DNA of 64,000 bases, taken from contig CAVRQR010000012.1 in assembly GCA_963723495.1 (NCBI GenBank), forward strand, positions 434,001-498,000, written 5' to 3'. The notes beneath the pieces are model-generated. The model was not told where the DNA came from. It searched no databases and saw only the letters and a list, made by a program, of their open reading frames with translations. Both the position numbers and the translations under genes were made by a program. Shown here one piece after another: positions 8,081 to 15,282 of this stretch (within the stretch, counting starts at the first letter, position 1; every line of letters starts with the position of its first letter). Source of the stretch: Gp6-AA40 sp963723495. Lineage in GTDB: Bacteria > Acidobacteriota > Vicinamibacteria > Vicinamibacterales > UBA2999.

Positions 8081-9046
8081 ATGAAGGCTTTGATCACTGG
8101 AGGTGCTGGATTCATCGGATCGCACCTCGCCGAACGTCTCTTGCAATGCGGGCATGAGGTTGGGGTCATCGACAACCTGTCGACGGGATCCATTGAGAAC
8201 ATCACGCACCTCAAGAGCGATGCCCGTTTCTCTTATGTGATCGACACCATCGACCACGAGTCACTGTTGGCGGAGTGGATCGACCGCAGCGATGTGGTGT
8301 TTCACCTGGCTGCCGCTGTTGGCGTGAAGCTGATCGTCGAGCGGCCGGTGCATACGATCGAAACCAACGTGCACGGCACCGAGGTCGTGCTCAAGCACGC
8401 GAACAAGAAGAAGAAGCTGGTCGTGATCGCCTCGACATCCGAGGTCTACGGCAAGAGCACGGACGTTCCGTTTCGCGAAGGCGCGGAGCTCGTGCTCGGG
8501 GCGACCGTGAAGCATCGATGGGCGTACGCGTGCAGCAAAGCACTCGACGAGTTTCTTGCACTTGCGTACTGGAAGGAGCGCAAGCTGCCGGTTGTGATCG
8601 TACGACTCTTCAACACCGTCGGACCACGTCAGACAGGACAGTACGGAATGGTGCTGCCGACGTTCGTCAGGCAGGCGCTTGGCGGACAACCGATCACCGT
8701 CTTCGGTGACGGACGACAGTCGCGCAGCTTTACCTACGTCGGCGATGTCGTGGATGCGTTGATCGCGCTCGCCAGTGAACCTCGTGCGGTTGGCGAAGTG
8801 TTCAACATCGGCAACACCAATGAGGTCACGATTCGGGAGCTGGCCGAGCGGGTGAAGACACTGAGCGAGAGCGATTCGCTCATTCACTATGTGCCGTACG
8901 ATCAGGCCTACGAAACCGGCTTCGAGGACATGCCGCGACGCGTGCCGGATATCTCGAAAATCAAGGCACTCATTGGCTTCCAACCCAGGCTCGAGCTGGA
9001 CGACATCATTCGATCGGTCATCGAGTACGCTCGCGCCGGCGGCTAG
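8081..9046 (+). CDS. NAD-dependent nucleotide-sugar epimerase/decarboxylase (extended SDR)
   Basis: Second extended SDR of the cluster, 321 aa. GGAGFIG is at 7-13, followed by the ribose-binding Asp in VIDNLSTG. The IASTSEVYG segment (117-124) and the intact YxxxK site (Tyr149-ACS-Lys153) show it is catalytically complete, unlike the SDR at 5922. LFNTVGPRQTGQYGMVLPTFV and RRVPDISK resemble UDP-glucuronate decarboxylase/UDP-glucose 4-epimerase relatives. I cannot choose between these from sequence alone. Confidence 0.88.
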   Translation: MKALITGGAGFIGSHLAERLLQCGHEVGVIDNLSTGSIENITHLKSDARFSYVIDTIDHESLLAEWIDRSDVVFHLAAAVGVKLIVERPVHTIETNVHGTEVVLKHANKKKKLVVIASTSEVYGKSTDVPFREGAELVLGATVKHRWAYACSKALDEFLALAYWKERKLPVVIVRLFNTVGPRQTGQYGMVLPTFVRQALGGQPITVFGDGRQSRSFTYVGDVVDALIALASEPRAVGEVFNIGNTNEVTIRELAERVKTLSESDSLIHYVPYDQAYETGFEDMPRRVPDISKIKALIGFQPRLELDDIIRSVIEYARAGG

Positions 9047-9081
9047 TCAGATGGCGCTGGCGGCCGCCCAGGCCACCCGGT

Positions 9082-9087
9082 TACAAT
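9082..9087 (+). promoter_or_regulatory. TACAAT -10-like hexamer 6 nt before a start codon
   Basis: TACAAT is followed by six bases and the ATG at 9094, with no Shine-Dalgarno sequence between. It is one of a recurrent set that suggests leaderless mRNAs (see findings). No good -35 is visible. Confidence 0.4.
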
Positions 9088-9093
9088 GCCGCT

Positions 9094-9774
9094 ATGCGCA
9101 GCAGGAACTTCGTCGCAGTGCTTCTGTGCCTCCTCGGGAGCGCCGGCAGCGCATCGGCGCAGGCCCTCTCCCTCGAATTCCAGGACGGGCGCATCAAACT
9201 AACCGCTGAAAACGTCCCGGTCAGCCGAATCCTCGCAGAGTGGGCGCGAGTGGGAGGCACTCAGATCGTCAACGGGGAACGCATACCGGGCGCCCCCGTC
9301 ACGCTTCAGCTGGTGGACATTCCGGAGCGGCAGGCGCTCGAGATCGTCCTTCGAAGTGCCGCCGGCTACATGGTCCTCGCCCGCGACGCGAACTCAAAGG
9401 GCGCGTCCGCCTTCGCGAAGATCATGGTCCTCCCGACGACATCGCGGGCTCCGGCGACGGCAGCGCCCCCGCAGCCGCAGGCGCCTCCGCCACCGCCGCA
9501 ATTCCGTGAACCCGAGCCCGAAGTGGAGGAGGATGAGCCCGCTCCAGGACGGCCCCCGAACTTCCCGCGCGGGCGCGTGCCGAACGTGAACGCGCCGCCT
9601 CCCAGCGGTGCGCAGACTCCTGAAGACAGTGACGATGCGAGTCCCGAGGACGAGGAACCGCAGCCACCCCCGCCGGGCAATCCGTTTGGCGTCGTCCCTG
9701 GTGGAGAGCGTCCGGGCACGATCAACAAGCCTCCGCCGCGAAGTCCAGGCGAGGGCGAACAGACACCCCGATAG
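9094..9774 (+). CDS. secreted proline-rich protein with an STN-like N-terminal domain
   Basis: Exported protein of 226 aa of unknown role. A signal peptide (about 1-23, ending SASA-Q) is followed by a compact domain (about 25-105; FQDGRIKLTAENVPVSRIL and VTLQLVDIPERQALEIVL). This resembles the short secretin/TonB N-terminal (STN) module that recurs in acidobacterial envelope proteins. The rest (about 115-226) is low-complexity Pro/Glu/Gly and probably disordered. No secretin domain follows. It sits after the sugar cluster and may act in the envelope, but no function can be assigned. Confidence 0.65.
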   Translation: MRSRNFVAVLLCLLGSAGSASAQALSLEFQDGRIKLTAENVPVSRILAEWARVGGTQIVNGERIPGAPVTLQLVDIPERQALEIVLRSAAGYMVLARDANSKGASAFAKIMVLPTTSRAPATAAPPQPQAPPPPPQFREPEPEVEEDEPAPGRPPNFPRGRVPNVNAPPPSGAQTPEDSDDASPEDEEPQPPPPGNPFGVVPGGERPGTINKPPPRSPGEGEQTPR

Positions 9775-9797
9775 CGGGCTGTTCGTTCCCGTACAAT

Positions 9798-9818
9798 AGA
9801 CGCAGATCCTCTGCGTCT
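9798..9818 (+). promoter_or_regulatory. perfect 8-bp inverted repeat just before a start codon
   Basis: AGACGCAG (9798-9805), a 5-nt spacer, then CTGCGTCT (9811-9818) ends one base before the ATG at 9820. TACAAT (9792-9797) directly precedes it. It could be an operator covering the transcription start, or an RNA hairpin hiding the start codon. Confidence 0.45.
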
Positions 9819-9819
9819 C

Positions 9820-10864
9820 ATGTCTGATATCGACCGCTTCCGCCCTGACGATCGCCGGGGTGTCGACACGCTCTACCGGCGCACGTACGGCGCTGACGCC
9901 GCCGAGGCGATTCGTCTCAGATGGGACTGGCAGCATCGCCGCAATCCGTACAACCCGACCGGACAGCCCGGGATCTGGGTCGCGCGCGAAGGTCCGACGG
10001 TCGTCGGGCAGTATCCGACCCTTCCGGTTCGTCTGTCTCTCAAGGGGATCGAGATCGATGGCGCGTGGGGCGCGGGTGCGATGATCGCGCCCGAACGCGA
10101 TCGTCAGGGCCTGGACGAAGCGTTGATCCGCGCGTGGGATCGTCACAGCGGCGCAGTCCTCGCCTTCGGACCATCGGAGCAGCCGCGCGGAGTGATCGAT
10201 CGCCTGCACTGGCCACCGTCGCACCTGGTACCGAGCTTCGTCAAGCCGCTGACGCGACGCGCATTTCGAGTACCCGAATGCACCGACACCGTTCAACCAG
10301 CTCATCTCGGCGCTCATCTATCCCGTCGTACAGGTTGTGTCGCGATCGCGGCCGCTGCGCGCCGAATGCGAGCCCATTCGACGCTTCGACAACAGCTTCA
10401 CGACGCTGTGGGAGCGGCTCGGTCCGAAGTTCGACCTCGCTGTCCGGCGTGACGCCTCGTACTTGAACTGGCGCTACATCGAGCCGCCGCACGTTCGCTA
10501 CTCCGTGGTTGCATTGAAGCGCCAGGGCGAAGTGCATGGCTACGCGGTGTATCGTCATCGCCACGAACCGCTCGGCCGCGTCACGATGCTCGTGGACTTC
10601 CTGGTCGATCCCGACGACGTATCAGGGCTCAAGACGCTGTTGCGATGGGTGGACCGCGAGGCGCGAGCCGAGGACTCCGACAAAGTCCGATGTTCGGTGA
10701 TGAACGGGGCGTTTCGCCGCGTGTTGCGCCGCAACGGCTACTTCAACGTGAAGTCCACGCTCGAAGTCAGCGTCAAGGTCAATGCCGTCCAGGTCCCGCG
10801 AGGGTTCTACGACGAGACCGAGGGCTGGCACATCACGAGCGGTGACTCGGAACAGGATCGCTGA
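9820..10864 (+). pseudogene. GNAT-like acyltransferase interrupted by a +1 frameshift
   Basis: Two reading frames together encode about 347 residues of a protein resembling GNAT/FemAB-like acyltransferases from polysaccharide clusters. The first frame (from 9820) gives YRRTYGADAAEAIRLRW and IWVAREGPTVVGQYPTLPV (acyl-CoA-domain style). The second, up to 10864, gives NSFTTLWERLGPKFD, YLNWRYIEPP and the second lobe. Continuity is lost between about 10250 and 10275. Frame 1 reads SFVKPLTRRAFRVP, and sensible sequence resumes one base later as NAPTPFNQLISALIYPV. One extra base explains it. It may be a sequencing error or a recent pseudogene. Confidence 0.7.
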
Positions 10865-10867
10865 GAC

Positions 10868-11317
10868 ATGGGATTGAACGATCAAGTAGGCGCTGACATC
10901 GCCGCGGCGATGAAAGCGCGCGATTCGGCGCGGCTGTCTGCGCTGCGCATGCTCAAGGCCGCGATCATGAACAAGGGCGTCGAGAAAGGCCGCGACCTCG
11001 ACGACGCCGAGGTGCTCCAGGTGGTCGCCTCGCTGGTGAAGCAGCGGCGCGACTCCATCGAGCAGTTTGCCAAGGCCGGCCGTACGGATCTTGTCGAGAA
11101 GGAAACGGGCGAGCTGACGGTGCTGCAGGCATATCTACCGCCTTCGGCAACGCCCGAGGAGATCAACACCGCCGTCGCCGAAGCCATCGCTGAGACTGGC
11201 GCCACGTCTCCGAAGGACATGGGCAAGGTGATGAAAGCCGTCATGCCGAAGCTCGCTGGCAAGAATGCCGACGGCAAAGCCGTCAACGAAGCCGTCCGGC
11301 GCACGCTTGGCGCCTGA
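10868..11317 (+). CDS. YqeY/GatB-like domain protein
   Basis: Small soluble helical protein of 149 aa with the YqeY architecture, related to the tail domain of the amidotransferase subunit GatB. Its tRNA-linked role is not established. DIAAAMKARDSARLSALRML, QFAKAGRTDLVEKE, YLPPSATPEEI and KDMGKVMKAVMPKLAGKADG-like segments are characteristic. It precedes murJ, with a short overlap or gap depending on the murJ start. Confidence 0.9.
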   Translation: MGLNDQVGADIAAAMKARDSARLSALRMLKAAIMNKGVEKGRDLDDAEVLQVVASLVKQRRDSIEQFAKAGRTDLVEKETGELTVLQAYLPPSATPEEINTAVAEAIAETGATSPKDMGKVMKAVMPKLAGKNADGKAVNEAVRRTLGA

Positions 11318-12911
11318 GCCGACATCCTCCTCAGTGCTGGCGCGGTCGGCCGCTTCGGCCGGCGTCGCCACGATGACGAGTCGCGTGCTCGGTCTCGCGC
11401 GGGAATCGGTGCTGGCCCACCTGTTCGGCGCGAGCGCGGCGATGGACGCCTACAACGTCGCGTTCCGTATCCCGAATCTCCTGCGCGATCTCTTCGCGGA
11501 AGGCGCCATGAGCGCCGCCTTCGTCCCGACGTTCACGAAGTACCTGACGAGATCGGGTAAGGAAGCCGCCTGGCGCCTGGGAAACAACGTCGTCAACGCG
11601 CTGCTCATCGTCACCGGGTTGCTCGTCCTGCTCGGGATCGTGTTCGCCGAGCCGCTCGTCGGAGCGTTCACGGCCGAGAGGTTCAGCCAGGACCCTGGCC
11701 AGATCCCGCTGACCGTGCAGCTCGCGCGCATCATGCTGCCGGCGCTGACCTTCATTGCCATCGCCGCTGCGTTCATGGGGATGCTGAACTCGCTGCATCA
11801 CTACTTCATCCCCGCGCTCTCCCCGGCGATGTTCAACGTGGTCACGATCATCTGTGCGTTCGCACTGGTGCCGGTGATGCCGGCGTTCGGGCTGGAGCCG
11901 ATCGTCGCTATCGCAATCGGCACGCTCCTGGGTGGCGTGGCGCAACTGGCGCTGCAATGGCCCACGCTGCGCCGGGAAGGCTTCGGATACCGTCCCCGGG
12001 TCGACTGGCAGGATGAAGGGCTGCGCCGCATTCTCGTGCTGATGGGACCGGGGACAGCGGGACTCGCGGCGACGCAGGTCAACGTGTTCGTCAACACTCT
12101 GCTCGCGACTGGCGCCGGTGAGAGCTCGGTCTCCTGGTTGAACTACGCGTTCCGGCTGATGTATCTGCCGATTGGATTGTTCGGCGTATCAGTCGCGACC
12201 GCAACGCTGCCCACGGTCGCGCGCCAGCACACGGTGGAAGACCGGCAATCCGTGCGAACCACGATCGCCAACGGCCTCTCGCTGATGTTGATGCTCAACG
12301 TTCCGGCGACGGTCGGGCTCATGATCCTCGCCGTCCCGATCATTCAGGTGATCTACGAACGCGGCGAGTTCACATCTGCCGATACGCTCGCCACGGCGGC
12401 GGCACTGCAGTTCTATGCGATCGGTCTTCTCGCCTACTCGGTTGTCCGGATCGTCTCGCCGGTGTTCTACGCACTCGGCCAAAATCGTACGCCGGTGATC
12501 GTGAGCATGATCACGGTGCTGGTCAACGCGGGCCTGAATGTCATGCTCGTTCGCGCGATGGGCTATCGAGGGTTGGCGCTGGGCACCTCGATTGCCGCGC
12601 TCGTCAATGCGATCACGCTGCTGATCCTTCTCCGCCGCCACATGGGCGACCTGCAGGAAGCACGAATTGCCGGGTCGTTGGCGCGCATCACCGTGGCATC
12701 GGTCGCGATGGGCTTTGCGGCGTACACAGTGTCCGATGTTCTCGAGACGCAGCTGCCGGGCAGCTCGCTCGCGCTGCAGATCGTCAGGCTCACGGCGACC
12801 ATTGGCATCTCGATCGTTGTGCTTGGCGGAGCGTCGTGGCTGCTGCGCATCCGCGAGTTCCACGAAGGCCTGGCTCTCGTCACGCGCCGGATCGGCCGGC
12901 GATCGCGATGA
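11307..12911 (+). CDS. murJ: lipid II flippase MurJ
   Basis: Polytopic MOP-superfamily transporter that flips lipid II to the periplasm for peptidoglycan synthesis. The N-terminal MTSRVLGLARESVLAHLFG and MDAYNVAFRIPNLLRDLFAEG are classic MurJ, followed by about 14 membrane helices. An ATG at 11265 would overlap yqeY by 53 nt. The TTG at 11307 or GTG at 11334 fit the family's N-terminus better, and no strong ribosome-binding site decides between them. It overlaps the MFS gene downstream by ATGA. Confidence 0.92.
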   Translation: MAPEPTSSSVLARSAASAGVATMTSRVLGLARESVLAHLFGASAAMDAYNVAFRIPNLLRDLFAEGAMSAAFVPTFTKYLTRSGKEAAWRLGNNVVNALLIVTGLLVLLGIVFAEPLVGAFTAERFSQDPGQIPLTVQLARIMLPALTFIAIAAAFMGMLNSLHHYFIPALSPAMFNVVTIICAFALVPVMPAFGLEPIVAIAIGTLLGGVAQLALQWPTLRREGFGYRPRVDWQDEGLRRILVLMGPGTAGLAATQVNVFVNTLLATGAGESSVSWLNYAFRLMYLPIGLFGVSVATATLPTVARQHTVEDRQSVRTTIANGLSLMLMLNVPATVGLMILAVPIIQVIYERGEFTSADTLATAAALQFYAIGLLAYSVVRIVSPVFYALGQNRTPVIVSMITVLVNAGLNVMLVRAMGYRGLALGTSIAALVNAITLLILLRRHMGDLQEARIAGSLARITVASVAMGFAAYTVSDVLETQLPGSSLALQIVRLTATIGISIVVLGGASWLLRIREFHEGLALVTRRIGRRSR

Positions 12912-14146
12912 AATCCCGATTGCTCGGGCTGCATCCCACGGTTCTGGTGCTCGCCGGCACGCACTTCATCGTCGATGGCTTCGGCAACATCCTCGCACCA
13001 CTGTTGCCACTGCTCATCCTGAACCTCAACCTGTCGCTGGCGGCAGCTGGTACGTTGCAAATGTTTTTTCAACTGGCCAATTCGGTGGCGCAGCTGGGTT
13101 TTGGCCACATCGCCGATCGCTGGCGACCCAGGGTGCTGCTCCTGGCCGGGCCGGTCCTCTGCGTCATGACGATCACGTTGATTGGCCTCGCGCCGGATGC
13201 GGTGACGTTGACGCTCGTGCTGGTGCTCGGCGGATTGGGAGGCGCGGCATTTCATCCGCCCGCTGCTGCGATGGTGCACCGGTTGTCGGGGGCGCAGCGC
13301 GGCATGGCGATGTCCACGCACATCACGAGCGGCACCGTAGGTCAGGCGATGGCGCCGCTTGCCTTCGCCCCGTTCGTGCAGCAGTTCGGGTTGCCAGCCA
13401 CGCCGTTCCTGATGATTCCGGCGCTCATCGCATTGCTGGTGCTGCTGCGCCGCATACCAACGTTCGAGAGGCTGCAGGAGCACCACGAAGCGGGAGGACT
13501 CGCGGCGCTGCGGCCGTACGCGCGACCACTGACGTTGCTGTACTTCATCGTTGTGCTGCGGACCCTGACCGCAATGAGCTTTGGGACGTTCGTGCCGGTT
13601 ATGCTGACACGACGAGGCATGTCGCTCGCACAGGCTGGCACGGCGGTCTCCATCTATCTCGTCGCTGTTGGACTGGGCGGGTTCATCGGTGGACCGTCCG
13701 CCGATCGCTACGGTCCACGTCGCGTGATCCTGATCTCCCTCGTCGCGTGCGTGCCGTTTCTGATGATCGCCCCGCTCCTCCATGGCTGGCTGTTCGTGCT
13801 GATGCTGGCAATTGGCGGCTTCCTGCTGCAATCCACCTTGCCCGTCAACGTCACGTTCGCGCAGACGATCGCGCCGATCAGTGCGGCAACGGTGTCGTCG
13901 TTGATGATGGGCTTCGCGTGGGGAACGGGCGGGCTCAGCGTGCCGCTGGTCGGAATGCTGGCCGATCGCTTCGGCATCGAGCGAGCGCTTGTCGCAATGT
14001 CGACACTGCCTCTGGTCGCCGCCGTGCTGGCGATCGCACTTCCTTCGCGGAAACAGCCGCATGTGGCTGCACGCGCGTCGGATGCGACCACAGCCGAAGG
14101 GATCGGCATCGATGTTGCCCATCAGGCACCAATTGATGGAGACTGA
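12908..14146 (+). CDS. MFS transporter, fosmidomycin-resistance (Fsr)-like
   Basis: Twelve-helix major facilitator of 412 aa, probably a drug or metabolite exporter. THFIVDGFGNILAPLLPLL at the N-terminus, GFGHIADRWRPR (the A-motif loop between helices 2 and 3) and GGPSADRYGPRRV (its counterpart in the second half) are seen. GGLGGAAFHPPAAAMV resembles the Fsr subgroup. The ATG at 12908 overlaps the murJ stop. Substrate unknown. Confidence 0.85.
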   Translation: MKSRLLGLHPTVLVLAGTHFIVDGFGNILAPLLPLLILNLNLSLAAAGTLQMFFQLANSVAQLGFGHIADRWRPRVLLLAGPVLCVMTITLIGLAPDAVTLTLVLVLGGLGGAAFHPPAAAMVHRLSGAQRGMAMSTHITSGTVGQAMAPLAFAPFVQQFGLPATPFLMIPALIALLVLLRRIPTFERLQEHHEAGGLAALRPYARPLTLLYFIVVLRTLTAMSFGTFVPVMLTRRGMSLAQAGTAVSIYLVAVGLGGFIGGPSADRYGPRRVILISLVACVPFLMIAPLLHGWLFVLMLAIGGFLLQSTLPVNVTFAQTIAPISAATVSSLMMGFAWGTGGLSVPLVGMLADRFGIERALVAMSTLPLVAAVLAIALPSRKQPHVAARASDATTAEGIGIDVAHQAPIDGD

Positions 14147-14150
14147 GGTA

Positions 14151-14897
14151 ATGCGAGGACGATACCCAGGACTGTCGGACGTCGCGTACTCGTTCGGCCC
14201 AGGGAAGCTCACGCCAGCGGTGAAGGCGATCATGATCGCCAACGTCGCGGTCTTCGTCCTGACCTTCCTCGCTCCCGCTCTGCTCGTTCAACTCGGGCTG
14301 CGCCCGGCGGATTTGTTCGGCCAGTTTGCCGTGTGGCAACTGGTCACGTACATGTTCGCTCACGCCAGCGTGTCGCACATCTTCTTCAACATGCTGACGC
14401 TCTGGTTCGTCGGCGTGGAGCTCGAGCGGATGTGGGGAACGCGGTACTTCACGAAGTACTACTTCGCGTGCGGACTGGGCGCGGGGCTGACGCAGGTGCT
14501 GCTCGGCATCCTGCCCTTTCCTTTCGCCAACCAGTTCTACTATCCGTCGACCGTGGGTGCGTCCGGTGCGATCTACGGCCTGTTGCTCGCGTTCGCGCTG
14601 TACTACCCGACCAGGCCTTTCCTGGTGTTCTTCATCTTCCCGGTTCAGGCCCGATACTTCGTGATGATCCTCGGTGGTCTCTCGCTGCTCTTCTCACTCG
14701 GAGGAGGTTCAGGCGTCGCCCATACGGCGCACCTTGGCGGTCTCCTCTCAGGATACCTGTATCTCAGAGGCAAACGGCTCAACATCATCTCGGAGATCCA
14801 GTATCGCTACCTGAAATGGCGGATCAACCGCATGCGGAAGAAGTTCGACGTGTACTCCGGCGGACGCCGCGACGACTACGATCGCCGCGTGCATTGA
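14151..14897 (+). CDS. rhomboid-family intramembrane serine protease
   Basis: Membrane protease of 248 aa that cleaves transmembrane substrates. The catalytic Ser138 lies in GASGAIYG and the general-base His194 in HTAHLGGLLSG. The HxxxN oxyanion motif is H76-IFF-N80. About six helices are predicted. The ATG at 14151 is chosen because GGAG lies about 10 nt upstream. Its last base pairs overlap the next start (TGATG). Confidence 0.92.
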   Translation: MRGRYPGLSDVAYSFGPGKLTPAVKAIMIANVAVFVLTFLAPALLVQLGLRPADLFGQFAVWQLVTYMFAHASVSHIFFNMLTLWFVGVELERMWGTRYFTKYYFACGLGAGLTQVLLGILPFPFANQFYYPSTVGASGAIYGLLLAFALYYPTRPFLVFFIFPVQARYFVMILGGLSLLFSLGGGSGVAHTAHLGGLLSGYLYLRGKRLNIISEIQYRYLKWRINRMRKKFDVYSGGRRDDYDRRVH

Positions 14898-15253
14898 TGG
14901 CTGCCCGCCTTCATCGCTGGGACGAGATCGCGCTCGACAAGGTCACCGAGATGCTGTCCCAGAAAATCGTTACCGGCGAGCGCGAGATGATCGCGCAGAC
15001 GTATCTCAAGCGAGGTGCGCTCGTACCGATCCACTCGCACGACAGTGAACAGATGACCTATGTGCTGCAGGGAGCTCTCCGTTTCCTGGTCGGTGGCGAA
15101 GAGGTCATCGTGCGTGAGGGCGAGGTCCTCCACGTGCCGGCACAAACCCCGCACCAGGCCGAGGCGCTCGAGGACACGTTCGAACTGGACGTCTTCAGTC
15201 CCATTCGGCAGGACTGGGTCGGCGCCGCCGACGAACCGGGGGCCGAACCGTGA
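14897..15253 (+). CDS. cupin-domain protein
   Basis: Single-domain beta-barrel protein of 118 aa. PIHSHDSEQMTYVLQGALRF is the first cupin motif (two His and a Glu that would hold a metal), and VLHVPAQTPHQAEAL is the second. There is no catalytic or DNA-binding extra domain. It is translationally coupled to the rhomboid gene. Role unknown: it could be a small-molecule-binding or isomerase-like protein. Confidence 0.85.
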   Translation: MAARLHRWDEIALDKVTEMLSQKIVTGEREMIAQTYLKRGALVPIHSHDSEQMTYVLQGALRFLVGGEEVIVREGEVLHVPAQTPHQAEALEDTFELDVFSPIRQDWVGAADEPGAEP

Positions 15254-15268
15254 GCCCGCGCCCCGTGC

Positions 15269-15274
15269 GATAAT
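15269..15274 (+). promoter_or_regulatory. GATAAT -10-like hexamer 8 nt before a start codon
   Basis: GATAAT is followed by 8 nt and the ATG at 15283, with no Shine-Dalgarno sequence. This is a candidate leaderless start for the E1 gene. Confidence 0.4.
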
Positions 15275-15282
15275 TTCCACAC

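Noticed and set aside
5116..9046. A complete O-antigen or EPS locus
   Set aside because: No flippase, polymerase or chain-length regulator is adjacent; MurJ downstream is the standard lipid II flippase.
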